Both the position numbers and the translations under genes were made by a program. From Berberis thunbergii (lineage: Eukaryota; Streptophyta; Magnoliopsida; Ranunculales; Berberidaceae), in contig QNQO01000515.1 in NCBI GenBank assembly GCA_003290165.1, positions 558,001 through 622,000 on the forward strand: a stretch of 64,000 bases of DNA, given 5' to 3'. Every line of letters starts with the position of its first letter. Positions within the stretch are counted from its first letter, which is position 1. The notes beneath the pieces are model-generated. The model saw only the letters and a list, made by a program, of their open reading frames with translations, did no database searches and was not told the DNA's origin. Shown here in pieces: positions 34,870-46,559 of this stretch.

Positions 34870-35115
34870 ATTATGTGACGAATTTATATGTGACGTTTTT
34901 AAAGTTGTCACCGTTTTCCCGTTTATGTGAGGAATTTTGACGAGTTGTCACCTATTTGTTCAAGTGAAATTTTGGATCCTAATTCCTCACATAAACGTTT
35001 TGAAATCGTCAGACTATAGAGTGAGGAAAATTTTGTGCCTAAATGAAATACTTATGGTGAGAAAAATTAACACCTCGTCACAAGCCCAGCCCGTGAGTGA
35101 GGAAATAAAAACCAA
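34870..35115. repeat. Left subterminal repeats of CACTA element 3
   Basis: Repeats such as TGTGACGAATTT, AAGTTGTCACCG, TTTTGACGAGTTGTCACC, CCTCGTCACAAG and GAGTGACGAATAA. They match the right subterminal zone in type and orientation pattern. Confidence 0.8.
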
Positions 35116-35729
35116 GAGTGACGAATAAATGAAAAAAATAAAATAAACCTAAATTCCAAATCCTCAAAATCATTGAAGAGTTGTTCCAACTCTCCTTCTT
35201 GTGTCATGGTCCTTTCTTCTCCTCCAAAAGCATATGTTCAAGGTACTCTTCTTCATCTCGTCCTTGTTCATTCTTCTTATTCTCCTCATATTTTTTTCTC
35301 TTTTTTCTCTACTTCTCTCTTCAGTCTTCAAAGCTTCGACAGTGAATCAGAGAGTAGCAGCTAGAGGTAGGATTCTCTTCTTCTCCACAGGTTCCGCAGC
35401 CACCATTTGGATCAACCACCAAGTCGCAGTTGTTCGCAACCTCCCAGCCATCCACCCCTCTGTTCGATCGATTTCCACAGTCCATCTCCTTGGTCGATCG
35501 TCTTGTCTACCCCTTCTCTTCGCAACCCTCCCACTTCCATCATCGAGAAGGTAGAAGAGAAATTTTATCGTTATTTGATTTTGGTGAAATTTTAAATTTT
35601 TATCCATGTCTCACTCAATTTCTAAACTCACCTTATCTTTCTGCACTCTCATATATTTTGATTTTGTTTCTCTTTCGTGTTGATCAGATTTGACATACAA
35701 GTTAGTGAAGCTCTCCTTCAAAGCAGAAG

Positions 35730-36560
35730 CAATGGCTTTGGTAAGTCTCTATCTCTCTTTTTTTAGATCTTCCCTTGTCTTGTTCAGCATTTCGTTCATA
35801 TTATTTGTCTCGGTGAAGTAGATTTATTGTGCAATTTGTTCAGCATTTCAATAATTGAATATGTTTTGTAATTTGTTATGGACATTTAAGAGAGGTTTAG
35901 CAGTGATTGATTTTATAGTGGGTTTTATTGCTTAAGGAAGAGAGACTAACATTGTTGAACTAGCTATTGTGACTTCAGCTTTCACTTCGCTTACATTAAT
36001 CCCACCTGTCCATTTCAATGGGTTCCTTGAAGGATGGCCTTATGTGTTCTTCTTTGTATACCCATTATCTATTTCCTCAGTGTGAGTGTCCAAGAGCACC
36101 TATATGACGATTACTATGCCCACGAGCATGACCCCACGTAGGATATAGTTGTGCCGAATTTGTATCGTGCCTTTTTTGTGCTGGGGTTTCTGTTGGCACA
36201 TAACCTGGCGGCATTCAAAGGGCCAGGGTTGCACCTTATTCCAAGTGGATGGAGCAATTTGGGTGTTTGGGTTTTGATCATGATGACATTGTTTATGCAG
36301 TATCATTCGACATTGTATCTTGCAAAGTATTCAGAGAAGGTGGTGCAATTTGGGCCGCATCGATGGGTTCGCCATCCTATATATGCTCCCATGATACTTT
36401 TGTTTGTGACTTGTGTGTTGCTCTACGTGCACTAAGTTTATTGTTTCTTGTTGTTGTTTGTGTTTTGTATTATGAGCAAAATGAGAAATTGGAGGAAGCC
36501 TTGATGATAGAGACATTTGGGGAGGGAAATACATGAGTAAGGTTAGGTACAAGTTAATCC
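35730..36560 (+). pseudogene. Captured membrane methyltransferase fragment (isoprenylcysteine/phospholipid methyltransferase family)
   Basis: After a short ATGGCTTTG exon ending at a GT donor near 35742, the main block from 35936 encodes hydrophobic helices (LAAFKGPGLHLIPSGW, LGVWVLIMMTLF) and the conserved FGPHRWVRHPIYAPMILL near 36350-36400, the cofactor-binding signature of this family. After a frame break it continues with LYYEQNEKLEEALMIETFGE near 36468-36530. Several stops and frameshifts (about 36080, 36130, 36430) break it. Plant relatives include integral membrane methyltransferases of plastids and ER; which one is the source is not clear. Confidence 0.75.
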
Positions 36561-36569
36561 CTTTTGTGT

Positions 36570-37710
36570 ATTAGTTGAGTGCAATTTTTGATTGTGTGAA
36601 GGCAAAGATTTGTAGGATTGTTGTTCTTATAAACTAATTGTATTTTAGATGAGATGTTATGATGGTTTGGATTGAGCAATTCAAATTATCGATCATCACT
36701 GTTTGATACATATTTTTAGTTCACTTAAGGGTTATTTGAGTCTTCGCTTTCAGTATTGTGTCACATTGACATAGCTTGCCGAGAAAAATAAAGATTTTCT
36801 AGACATAAGTCAGGTCCTGTCATGGATTTATCCAATGGCATATGTAGTTACATGTTTGGTATAAAAAGAAAGAGATTGGTATAGAAAGAAATAGAAGGTA
36901 GGATAATGGAGGAGCCTCATTCATTTTCTGTACCTCCCTTTTTGTCTTTCATCGTAGCCCAGTAATCCTAACTTTATGATTACCTGAGCTACAACTGAAC
37001 TCTACATTGACGTATTAATATTTGCCATCTTTTTTTTATTTCAATAATTACAATCGAAGGTATGTTGGATAATCTCAGAGTCAGGACTCTCCAATTCATA
37101 ATCTTAACTTTGAAATTAATGAATGTACCAGAAATGTTACCTCAGTAGTAGTCACTGTTGGCAATACAATCCTCTAAGAAGTTCTGAGCAATCAATCAAT
37201 ATTTCTCTTTGTTTAGGTTAAACTATACCATAAATGGCAATTTATAATACATTAGTTTTGTTCCTAAAAAAATTTGTAACACCACAAAAATCTTGCAAAT
37301 CATGACATTACAAATATTAGTAACACCTCGAAGTGTTACAAACTTCAATTTTCGTAACAGTTGTCCAATGTTACTAATGGCACTGCAGCATGTTACAATG
37401 CTCAAATTTAGCAACACATCGACGTGTTACAAATTTTTTTTTTTTTTACAAAAATCAATATGTAAATTTTATTTTTTAATAAATAATTTAAAAATCAACA
37501 AATGAATGACATTTAATGAGATTATAAAACCCAAATATTCAAATACCAATGTTAATTCCCAAATTAAAATAATTTTGCAACCATCAGTAAATTACAACAT
37601 AATTTCACTTTGTAATTAAGTACATCATCGTTTCTCATATTGGATCAGTATTTAAATAAAATAAAAAGTACATGTATCAAGTACATCATCAATATGCTAA
37701 CACTAGGAAA
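36570..37710. other. Non-coding interior of CACTA element 3
   Basis: No coding frame. A cluster of GTGTTACAA / TTGTAACAC motifs at 37270-37440 looks like CACTA subterminal repeats of another subfamily (see 46560-46714). Confidence 0.5.
37271..37440. repeat. GTTACAA-type repeat cluster, possible left subterminal zone of a nested CACTA
   Basis: GTAACACC, AGTGTTACAAA, CGTAACAGT, CATGTTACAAT and ACGTGTTACAAA recur in both orientations over 170 bp, starting at GTAACACCACAAAAATC. No true CACTA terminus with the target duplication expected from the right end (TTA) was found, so the left end may be deleted. Confidence 0.5.
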
Positions 37711-37711
37711 A

Positions 37712-37990
37712 CTAAAATAGCTCTCCATTTGATGTGAATATCTCGCGAAGTCCTTTGTCAAATAGGACCCCAACTTTTGTACAATCCATTTGCAAACGGA
37801 GGTAAGGAGATACTCTAAATCTTGTTTCAGCATGACGTTCTACAGGCATGACTAGCCTTTCCCAAGGTAGTTTTTCATGTTGTTCCAAGCGCCTCATATA
37901 AGCCCGAAAGTTCCACTCCTCATATAATCCCGAAAGTTCCACTGAAAGAGCACCACTGGCTTTTGAAGCAACATTTCTAACATACATGTT
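37712..37990 (-). CDS. Unrecognised conserved-looking exon
   Basis: An open minus-strand frame encodes a polar stretch with EEWNFRAYMRRLEQHEKLPW, ERLVMPVERHAETRFRVSPY and CTKVGVLFDKGLREIFTSNG, then a stop. Its composition is that of a real soluble protein and unlike transposon filler. I do not recognise the family. It lies downstream, on the same strand, of the SEC14-like exons but does not look like SEC14 and is probably a separately captured piece. It may also be a 3' exon of an unknown gene. Confidence 0.4.
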   Translation of the reverse strand, partial: NMYVRNVASKASGALSVELSGLYEEWNFRAYMRRLEQHEKLPWERLVMPVERHAETRFRVSPYLRLQMDCTKVGVLFDKGLREIFTSNGELF

Positions 37991-38164
37991 CTGAATTACA
38001 TGAAAAACATGTAATTCAATAATTACATGAAATCTACTAAAATCATTTCTCAGTGCTCCTCTACTAAAATCAGCTATCTTGTTGCCATAGGCTCCTAGCC
38101 ACCCAAACAGACTTCCTATAGTGATCAAAACCAAAACATGACAAATTGAAACACTTGAATATAC

Positions 38165-38389
38165 CTTTATTTGGCTCAAAGCTGAAAGCTTTAGGCCAGT
38201 CATATCCAAAACCTTCACACAAGTGCCAATATACCGCCCATATTGTTTGGTTGCATTAGGCTGTAGAAGCAGATATTAGTTAAGACCTGAGCAAAATCAA
38301 GAGCATGCACTTGTAGACATTATACTCACCAAAACAACGTGATCCCTATATTCATTAATTTGGATGTGAGACTGAACAAAGTAGTGTAC
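38165..38389 (-). pseudogene. Captured SEC14-like lipid-transfer protein exons
   Basis: Two minus-strand exons with GT/AG borders. 38330-38389 encodes VHYFVQSHIQINEYRDHVVL and 38165-38260 encodes YGRYIGTCVKVLDMTGLKLS, then ALSQIK. This is the middle of the CRAL-TRIO lipid-binding domain of plant SEC14-like phosphatidylinositol transfer proteins, where CVKVLDMTGLKLSAL is highly conserved. No stops within the two exons. The rest of the gene is missing; the LINE at 38889 follows upstream. Confidence 0.8.
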
Positions 38390-38999
38390 CTAGAAAGGAA
38401 ATCATACCAACAATCATCAAGGCTCATTTCTCAGATTAGGTGGAGATCTACATGAAGGAACATGTTAAGACACTACTTACAATTATTTAACCGAAAAACA
38501 ATCGTCTTCATCTAGAAGAATGACTTAAAATTGTCATGTAATGAATAATATCTAAAAGAAACGAAAAGGAAATAGTCAAACAAGCCAGCTTTAAAATGAA
38601 CATGAAGCAATGGCTATCTTAATCAACAATATCTTCTCCATTTTCTCAAACAAATCAGACATGAAATTCACAAATCAAATACATATCCCTGCTTAAATAA
38701 TGTTCATAGGTGCAATTAGGCCACCTCTTTAGTTGGACATGTCGTGACTATACAACATTTTGCTGGATGATTCCTACAGCCCTAATTGGCTAAGTCTATG
38801 TCTGAATAATGACATTGAGAGTTAACAGTCAATAACTATTTTAGTATCTATCCAAACTAAATAGCATTTAAAATAATTGACAAATGAGCAAGGCGCGCTG
38901 CAGCGGCGCCCGACTGTAGTGTTAAATAGGCAAGGGTTCTCGCACCATTCTGGATGAGGGTGAGTAAAGAAGTTAATCCAGGTTAGAGCTAGAGATAGA

Positions 39000-39728
39000 A
39001 TGATTAGATTAGCATCTTGGAACATAGGAACTTTGACGGGAAAAACAATAGAATTAGTGGATGCCCTGCGTAGGAGAAAAGTAAACATAGTTTATCTTCA
39101 AGAGACAAAATGGAAGGGGAACAAGGCTAAAGATTTAGGAGGAGGGTTCAAACTCTTCTATTCTGATAAAGATGGCTCCAGGAACGGGGTGAAAATAGTG
39201 GTAGATAAAGTTTTTTAGGATGTCGTAGTCGACGTTAGGAGGTTTGGGGGTAAAATCATAAGTATTAAATTAGCTTTAGAACTAGAGATAGTGCATGTTA
39301 TTAGTATGTATGCACCCCAAGTGGGTTTGGACGAGGAGACTAAGAAGGATTTTTTGGACTCTTTAGAGGAGTTAGTACTTGGAATTCCCTCTTTCGATAG
39401 GGTTTTCCTAGGCGGGGATTTGAATGGCCATGTCGGTAAGGGTAGAATTGGGTATGAGAGGGTACATGGAGGTCAAGGCTTTGGGGATTGAAACACTGCG
39501 GGGATTTCTATTCTAGATTTTGCTTTAGCTCAGGATTTTGGGATCGTAAATACTTTTTATAAGAAGAGAAAAGATCACTTGGTGACCTTTGCGAGTGGGC
39601 GTAATAGAAGTCAAATTGATTATTTTTTTGTGAAGAGACACGATTTAGGTAGGTGTAAAAATTGTAAGGTTATACCATGGGAGTGTTTGACAAACCAACA
39701 TAGGCTCTTAGTTCTCGATTTGTCTTAA
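39000..39728 (+). pseudogene. LINE endonuclease domain
   Basis: ASWNIGTLTGKTIELVDALR and VNIVYLQETKWKG are endonuclease/exonuclease/phosphatase motifs, with Asn and Glu catalytic residues. Further on are FLGGDLNGHVGKG and NRSQIDYFF. Stops at about 39219 and 39489 interrupt the domain. The enzyme would nick target DNA to prime reverse transcription. Confidence 0.82.
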
Positions 39729-39794
39729 GAGTAGGGGTCGTATTGCTATAGAACAGGGAGACCGAGAATTAAGTGGTGGACCTTATAGGGAGAT

Positions 39795-41541
39795 GTGTGC
39801 CAAAGATTCAGAAAGAGAATTTTGGGTGGCCAGTCAGTTTCAGAGGGTTGGGAGAATCTAGAACCAAAGGATATGACTAGTAGCGCGGATCTTTTTAAAC
39901 ATTTGGCAAACCGAATAAGAAGATGTGCGAAGGAAGAGTTAGGACAAGCCAAAAAAGGAGGTTTCTATGGTAAGGAGACATGGTGGTGGAACGTGGATGT
40001 GCAATAAACCATTGCGGAAAAGAAAAAATGCTTTAAGGTGTGGCAAAAAGATAGGGGCCTAGAGTCTTATGAGCTTTATAAGCAGGCTAAGAAGTTGAGT
40101 TGTAGAGCAGTAAGGGAAGCTAAGAAGAGAGCGTATGATGCTCTTTATAATAGGCTAGGTATGAAGGAAGGGGAAAAAAATATTTTCAAGATAGCTAAAG
40201 CTAGAGAACGAAAAAACTAGGGACTTGAGTCATGTTAAGTGTGTTAAGCATGAGGATGGAAGAGTTTTAATGCAGGATAAAACTATCTTAGATAGATGGA
40301 AGGATTACTTTTGGAACCTACTCAATGGAACACATGTAGAGGAGTTAAACTTGGAAGGGTATGTTTCACAGGAAGGGAGAGATCGCGTGTTCCATCGCAG
40401 AGTTAGTGCCACAGAAGTGAGAGAAACTTTAAAAAGAATGAAGACAGGGAAGGCCGTTGGACCGGATGATATACCAATTGAAGCATGGAAATGTCTGGGA
40501 GAAGTTGGGATTCAAGGGCTAACTAAGTTCTTTAATAGGATTTTGGAAACTAAAAAAATGCCAGATTTATGGAGGCATAGCATTGTGGTACCAATTTATA
40601 AGAACAAAGGGAATATTCAGAATTGCTCGAACTATAGAGGGATAAAACTTATGAGTCATACGATGAAACTTTGGGAGAGAGTTATAAAACAAAGACTTAG
40701 GAGTTTAACCACGATTTTGGAGAATCAATTTGGATTTATGCCGAGTAGGTCTACTACGGAGGCCATCTTCCGGCTTAGGTAAACTATAGAAAAATATCGA
40801 GAGGCACGTAAGAGTTTGCATATGATTTTTATTGATCTGGAGAAAGCATATGATAGGGTCCCCAGGGAGTTAATTTGGTGGGTGCTTGAAAGGAAGAAAG
40901 TGTCTCAATGTTATGTTGATATCATTAAGGATATGTATGAAAGGGTTGTAACAAGTGTTCACTCAGTAGGTGGGATGTCTGGTGAATTTTCAGTGTCAGT
41001 AGGACTACATCAAGGGTCGACATTAAATCCATATCTCTTTGCTTTGGTCATAGATAAGTTGACGAGACATCTGCAAGAAGATGTACCTTGGTGCATGTTA
41101 TTTGCAGATGATATTGTCTGAATGGATGAGACTAGTGCAAGTTTAGGTAAGAAATTAGTTAAGTGGCGGGAGGCTTTAGAAAGTAAAGATTTTAGAATTA
41201 ACCGTTCGAAGACGGAGTATCTAGTGTGCAACTTTGGGTGTGAACCAAGAGGGAGAACTAATGCAATTGAGATTGAAGGTGTCGAGGTCCCAGAGTGCGA
41301 GGCTTTTCGATATCTAGGATCTATAATTCAAAAGAATGAGGCTATTGGAGAAGATGTAGACCATAGGATTAAAGCTGATTGGTTGAAATGGAGAATGGCG
41401 TCAAGAGTATTATGCGATAGAATGATGCCTGCAAGGCTAAAAGGGAAATGCTATAAGACAATTGTTCGACTAGCCATGCTATACGGTTCAGAATGTTGGG
41501 CTACTACGGGACAACATACGCATAGAATGACAGTAGCATAA
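39795..41541 (+). pseudogene. LINE reverse transcriptase and C-terminal region
   Basis: Reverse transcriptase motifs: GKAVGPDDIPIEAWKCLG, WRHSIVVPIYKNKGNIQNCS, NYRGIKLMSHTMKLWERVI, MIFIDLEKAYDRVPRELIWW and the catalytic CMLFADDIV near 41090-41120. A TGA directly after FADDIV, a TAA at about 40780, and earlier stops at about 40005 and 40218 prevent a full protein. The thumb and C-terminal part (ALESKDFRINRSKTEYL, LYGSECWATTGQH) run to about 41540, with a decayed remainder to 41890. Confidence 0.87.
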
Positions 41542-41905
41542 ATGAATATGTTAAGGTGGATGTGTGGCAAAACTCGTAAGGATAAAATTAGAAACGAAAG
41601 AATTAGGAGATACTTAGGTGTAGCGCCCATAGAGGAAAAAATTAGAGAAAGACGTTTAACTTGATTTGGTCATGTGCGGAGGAAACTAAGCACGGCACCA
41701 ATTAGAAAATGTTTAGATTGGCAAGTTAATGGAGGGTGTCGACGGAGGGGACGACTGTTGAAAACTTGGATGAAGACAGTGAATGAAGATATCATTGAGC
41801 TTGGATTAGGCGAGGAAATGTGGGAAAATTGCATTGCTTGGAGAACCAAAATCCATGTAGCCGGCCCCGAAAATCTCGGAAATGGCCTTTGATGATGATG
41901 ATGAT

Positions 41906-41947
41906 ATTTGTGTGTGTGTGTGTGTGGGGGAGGGGGGGGGGGGGGGG
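41906..41947. repeat. (GT)n microsatellite and poly-G tract
   Basis: TTTGTGTGTGTGTGTGTG, then a run of about 18 G interrupted by one A, directly after the LINE tail. Possibly grown from the LINE 3' end. Confidence 0.85.
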
Positions 41948-41984
41948 TACATAAAGAGAATAGCAAATAACAACTTACTGATTC

Positions 41985-42862
41985 TTAGGAGCATTCAGGA
42001 ACTCCATAACCCTATCAGCAATGCTCATGTTTCCAGTGTGAGTGTAAGGGTCAGTATGCTAGTATAATGTGAATTAATGTTGTGAGAAAAACCAGTTTGA
42101 AACAAATAAACCTGAATTATGTGAATATTATATTGTAGTTGATTTTCTTACTTGATTTGCAACAGGTGCTTGATTTACCACTGGTGTATTCCGCACAGCG
42201 GTGCTCATTGCAGAATTCCTCATTTGGTTCTGCGTCTGTGTATGGATGCCACCCTGAGTCTGTGTATGGATGTCGCCCTGAGCCTGTGTATGGACGCCGC
42301 CCTGTGCAGTGCAGATTACATCAATACACGGGAACAGAACTTGCATAAATCATACTGTGTATTGGCAGCTCAAGCGATAATTACCTGTGCCTTGGTGTTG
42401 GAAACATGTAAGTGTATGCACTCAATGAAATGGTAAGCAATTTCATTGAAGTCCGTTACAGGCCTGAACATTACATTTCAAATATTACATAGACCTCAAC
42501 AAGATTTCTTATTAGACACTCAACCTACAAGACTGTTCCACCTACAACAAATTTACACCATAATTGCTCCAAACAATTTAACAACAACCACGTCATTTTC
42601 TAATCTACTTGAAGTGGCAAAACATGATTTGAGAGTGTGTTTCAGGCCCAACCTAGTTTGAAATAATGGGGAGCTCTCAGATTGTGTCATCGTTTTAACA
42701 AAAGGTACAGGATTCACCCTCCAAGTTATTTCAAAAGGGGAAAAAAAACAATACAATCAGTAAGCAATTAATACCTGACAGCAAATACTATTATTTTCTT
42801 TTGTATGGATATCTTTCATTTGTCCATGAACCCAAACATACATGCCATCCCTGAGGAGGAAA
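41985..42862 (-). pseudogene. Captured RPA2 (replication protein A 32 kDa subunit) exons
   Basis: Minus-strand exons, 5' to 3': near 42775-42862 (DGMYVWVHGQMKDIHTKENN), 42385-42463 (RPVTDFNEIAYHFIECIHLH, then VSNTKAQ), about 42166-42303 (Gln-rich linker with three repeats of GGIHTQTQ type) and about 41990-42045 (MSIADRVMEFLNAP). This order follows the OB-fold end, linker and C-terminal winged helix start of plant RPA32, which binds single-stranded DNA in replication and repair. The N-terminus and the final exons are absent. The HTQTQ-type repeat in the linker looks like a local triplication. Confidence 0.75.
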
Positions 42863-42894
42863 AAAAATCATAAATCAGTTTGTCAAGAGCAAAT

Positions 42895-43195
42895 GCAAAT
42901 CCTAGATGCTCTTCTTCTTCAGGATCGTCAATATCAAGGACTGGAATGCGGGAGATGATGTGCCAATCCCCCCTCTTGTCCTTCTTGCATTGTTTGTGTA
43001 CATCACGATTGCAATCTGTAATCTCTAGGGACTGAAGAGTTGTGATTCGCTGCAGCCACTTTGGAAGGCTTTTCAGATTCTCGCAACACGATATTTGTAA
43101 AGATTAAAGCATAAGAAGGTATTGGATCCACTCTGGTAGAGCTGTCAACTGAGGCAATTTGAAAAATGTTAAATACTGAAGACACTTCCAACAAA
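42895..43195 (-). pseudogene. Captured NBS-LRR resistance protein C-terminus
   Basis: Read on the minus strand with frame changes: LTALPEWIQYL, then CCENLKSLPKWLQRITTLQS, LEITDCNRDVHKQCKKDKRG and DWHIISRIPVLDID. These are the last leucine-rich repeats and the conserved C-terminal tail (C-x-x-E/D..W..I.HIP) of plant CNL disease-resistance proteins. Stops and frameshifts show it is a pseudogene. It abuts the RPA2 fragment within about 30 bp. Confidence 0.65.
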
Positions 43196-43212
43196 GCAAT
43201 TTGGGTAGATCC

Positions 43213-43536
43213 TCATGAGTTCTCAATCACCCCAATGCATTCTTCATGGTCTTCGAAGAGATGAAACTCCTCATGAGTTCCATCATCAAAGCTTGAAGAC
43301 AATGTATCGAGAACCTTGTTATATGAACTAAGGAGGAAACCCGCCTTGGGTTCCAAGTGCAGTGGAGAGGCAGTCTCATGAACAAGTATACTCTGAGAGA
43401 CTGTGAGGAGAACTAATAAAAGAAGAGAAGTGATGATGAAAAGGGGATAAAGGAATGAGAGAATTCTAGGAAGGTATGGAGAGAAGAAGATGAAGTAGGA
43501 GAAGTATAATGGGTGAGAGTGTATGAAAGAACACAA
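43213..43536 (-). CDS. Hypothetical ORF with N-terminal membrane helix
   Basis: A 107-codon frame with ATG start: a hydrophobic segment (about residues 10-45, Leu/Ile/Phe-rich with SLLLLVLLTVSQSILV) followed by a polar acidic tail. It could be a signal-anchored peptide exon or chance. I recognise no family. It lies just upstream, on the same strand, of the LRR fragment. Confidence 0.2.
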   Translation of the reverse strand: MCSFIHSHPLYFSYFIFFSPYLPRILSFLYPLFIITSLLLLVLLTVSQSILVHETASPLHLEPKAGFLLSSYNKVLDTLSSSFDDGTHEEFHLFEDHEECIGVIENS

Positions 43537-43559
43537 GAGGAAGAGATCAGTGAGGAGAA

Positions 43560-45540
43560 GAGTTGAGAAATGAGTAGCTGAAATAAATTTAGCTATGAAA
43601 ATGCAATTTCATAGCTACTTTCAATCCACCAATCCATCATAAAACAATCACACTATACCTTACTTTCATATCAAAACCAATTGTAAGACATTCCTGTATC
43701 TGTATTAATCAAAGAGATGCCATAGAACCTGAATAAAATTGAAAAACAAAGAGATTGACCTTTCTAGGGTTCTTAATCTGAAACATGAGAGAAAGGCCTC
43801 CAAATCCATCAAATGGATCAGCAAAGATGTCATGTGAACCTCTTCTCTGCATCCATCAAATTCTACCAGAAAACATACCAAATGAAACACCAATTAGGCC
43901 ATGATTCACTGTGATTTTGGTTGAACAACCAAATTGAGGCAAAACAACTAAAACTGTAGAAATGGTGAAACAGGAAGAGAATTTACGTGACCAAAATCAA
44001 TCAAGGTAACACTTGTATGATTCTCTCTAAATTTCTAACATTTTTCAATGTTGATTTGCACCAAAATCAATCAAGGTAACACTTGTATGATTCTCTCTAA
44101 ATTTCTAACATTTTTCAATGTTGATTTGCTAAAATCAACTGATTTCATTCCACTAAACCCCCAATCCTCCAGTGGAGGTGGTGATTTCCTCATTGATCCA
44201 CTAGACCTACTAGTTACAAACCCTAACTTCTTCTCATCATCAGAAACAACAGCACTGTAGTTACTATCAATCGATTTACAGTGGGATTAGACAGTAATAA
44301 ACTAGTTTCTATACCCAGTTCATCAGGATCATCGTGAGGCGACGCTCATTCTGGAAGTCATCATCTTCCTCTTCCAATGTTGTCTCTTTCCATGCGAACC
44401 TGTTAGCTTGATCAAAATGAACTTAAGCTCAAAATAAAATGCAATTTCATACCAAATCAAATTAGCTATGAAAATGCAATTTCAAATGGATTCCACCTCA
44501 AAATAAAATTACCTGATAATTACCTTTGCTTGGTTTCTCTTTCCTCTATCAAGTGACAGTATCTCCTTCCCACCACTGGGCAAATCAAAGCAGCAATAGC
44601 TGAAATCCAAAGCATAATATCGCGCATTATATCAGCTAACACGTCAAATTCTTACAAACATTTACACCAAAATCCCCTAAAATTTTGTAGCATTTCATCA
44701 AACACTTCAAATTCTACCTAATTCACAATCAAACTTCTAACCAAAAAGCGATCAACGATGATCAAAGAATTCTTACCATGTTTCGTTTGAATTTATGCAG
44801 TAAATTCTGTAGCGATCTAGGGCAACTGTTGGAGATCGTCCATCACCCAGGTCTTTCACAAGTGACCGAGTGAATTCTGAGAAGAAAATCGATAAATTTG
44901 ATAGCGAAATTCATCAAAATGTGAAAAGAATTTATTAGATGTTCAACGGGATACAACACCAACACAAGTTATCCAAATCAACAAGACTGAAGAAGATTGG
45001 GAGAGATCGAAAGAGTGATACAAGAGTTTGAAATCGATCGATGGATAGTGAGAGAGAAGTTTAGTTGGAGATCGAGATCGATTGAACATTGAGTGAAGTT
45101 TGAGATCGCGAGTTGGAAACTCAAATCAATCAAAAGGGTTTTTTGGTTTTGCAGTGAATTTGCTTTGAGAAAAAAATATAAATGAATAATAAAAGGGGTT
45201 TAGGGGTATTCAATTACGAATTTTAATACATTGTGAATGATTTTAAAATTCATTAAAATTCAGTGGTATTCAATTAAAGATTTAAAATAATACATGTAAA
45301 TGTAGGGGCATTCAAATAACGATTTTAAAGGATTGTTTTAAAATTCATCAAAATCAGGGGTATTCAATTCATGTTTTTCGAAAGTCTACCAAAATCCAAT
45401 CTTCCCCCCTTATATTTCAACGAATTTGTATTGACTATTGTTAAATAACACCACCATTTTCGTTGAAAGACGCCACTATCCCATTTTTTTGTGATTTGCT
45501 GAAGGACACCACCACCTTCCCTTCTATTCTCTCTTCATAG
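43560..45540. other. Interior of CACTA element 3, no recognisable gene
   Basis: AT-rich, probably introns and flanks of captured genes. A minus-strand piece near 44345-44400 reads RFAWKETTLEEEDDDFQNER and may be a short exon. A 70 bp tandem duplication is at 43990-44129. Nothing else could be named. Confidence 0.35.
43990..44129. repeat. 70 bp tandem duplication
   Basis: ACCAAAATCAATCAAGGTAA ... CAATGTTGATTTGC occurs twice head to tail with no visible differences, so the duplication is recent. Confidence 0.9.
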
Positions 45541-45549
45541 GATCAGCAC

Positions 45550-46130
45550 CACCATGCCCCACAACTTTCGACCACACCACCGTGCCCTACCACCGTTGGC
45601 TGCACCACAACCCGCACTTCCTCTTCTCTTTTGCTCTTGTTCTTCTTTTTTGTTATTATTCTTCTTCTTCTTCTCATTCTCTTCCTCTTATTTTCTCTTA
45701 TCTTGTCCTCTCTTCATCGTTTTCCTTTTGATTTCATATTATTCTTCCACTTTTTTCTTTGTTTTTTTTCTCGTCACTTCTTATTTTCCCATTTTTTTCT
45801 TCTTCGCTCTTGCGGAGGTTCCTGCAAGTGGAGGTTCCCCATTTGCCAAAACCTTTGCGAGGGCAAAAAGAAAAAGGAAAAGGAAAAGGAAAAGGAAAAA
45901 AATAGAGAGAAAAAAATGGAGAAGGAAGAGAAGAAAAAAAAAAAAAAAAACAGAGAAGATGTGAGGGGGAGGAGGTTGAGAATAAGAAGATGAAAATGGG
46001 GATGTGGGATGAGTGGTGGCAATGTTGATTGAAGAAAAAGAATAAGAAGAAGAAGGGGGGGGGGGAAGAGATGTGGTGGTAGCGTGGTGGTGGTGGTGAT
46101 TGAAGAAATAAAATGAAGAAGAGGTGGCGG
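45550..46130. repeat. Low-complexity purine/pyrimidine-rich tract
   Basis: CT-rich (TTCTTCTT) sequence to about 45815, then GA-rich (AGGAAAAGGAAAAGG) to about 46130. It gives long but compositionally trivial frames on both strands (Phe/Leu-rich or Lys/Arg-rich) that are not genes. Confidence 0.8.
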
Positions 46131-46174
46131 GGATAACAATATGAAGTAAAATAGTTATTTGTATTACTTTTGGA

Positions 46175-46177
<3 letters not shown>

Positions 46178-46240
<63 letters not shown>
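46178..46240. repeat. (TA)n microsatellite
   Basis: About 31 uninterrupted TA units. Confidence 0.95.
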
Positions 46241-46243
<3 letters not shown>

Positions 46244-46559
46244 ATTTGAAGTAAAATCCTCGTAACATACAAACAATTGTTTAATTGATGTTTTATGATT
46301 TGTGTTGGCATGGATAACAATATAGGTGATGTTCTTTCATTGTTTTCTATGACTAATAACACATTTATAAAATTTCATTAAATTTATAAGAATCCATAAA
46401 AATTCATAACAAACCTTTATAAAATCTACAAAATCCAATCATTAAAATCAATCAAAATCCAGTGGATTTTGTAAAATCATTTGAAACTTTATAAAATCCA
46501 CGAGATTTAAAATTCTTTAGAGTCCATTCAAATCCTGAATTGAATACCCCCACCTTACT

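Larger units (their letters stand above)
38889..41905 (+). mobile_element. RTE-type non-LTR retrotransposon (LINE), inactive
   Basis: Begins about GCGCGCTGCAGCGGCGCCCG and ends CCTTTGATGATGATGATGAT, the short-triplet tail typical of plant RTE elements; there is no poly(A). It encodes an AP-type endonuclease, then a reverse transcriptase, then a C-terminal region in one sense-strand reading, broken by at least five stops. The target duplication was not found. It is nested in CACTA element 3, just upstream of the SEC14-like exons. Confidence 0.85.

Noticed and set aside
45554..45993. Frames of 120-193 codons rich in Phe/Leu or Lys/Arg
   Set aside because: Produced by CT/GA-rich low-complexity sequence and the (TA)n tract; not coding.
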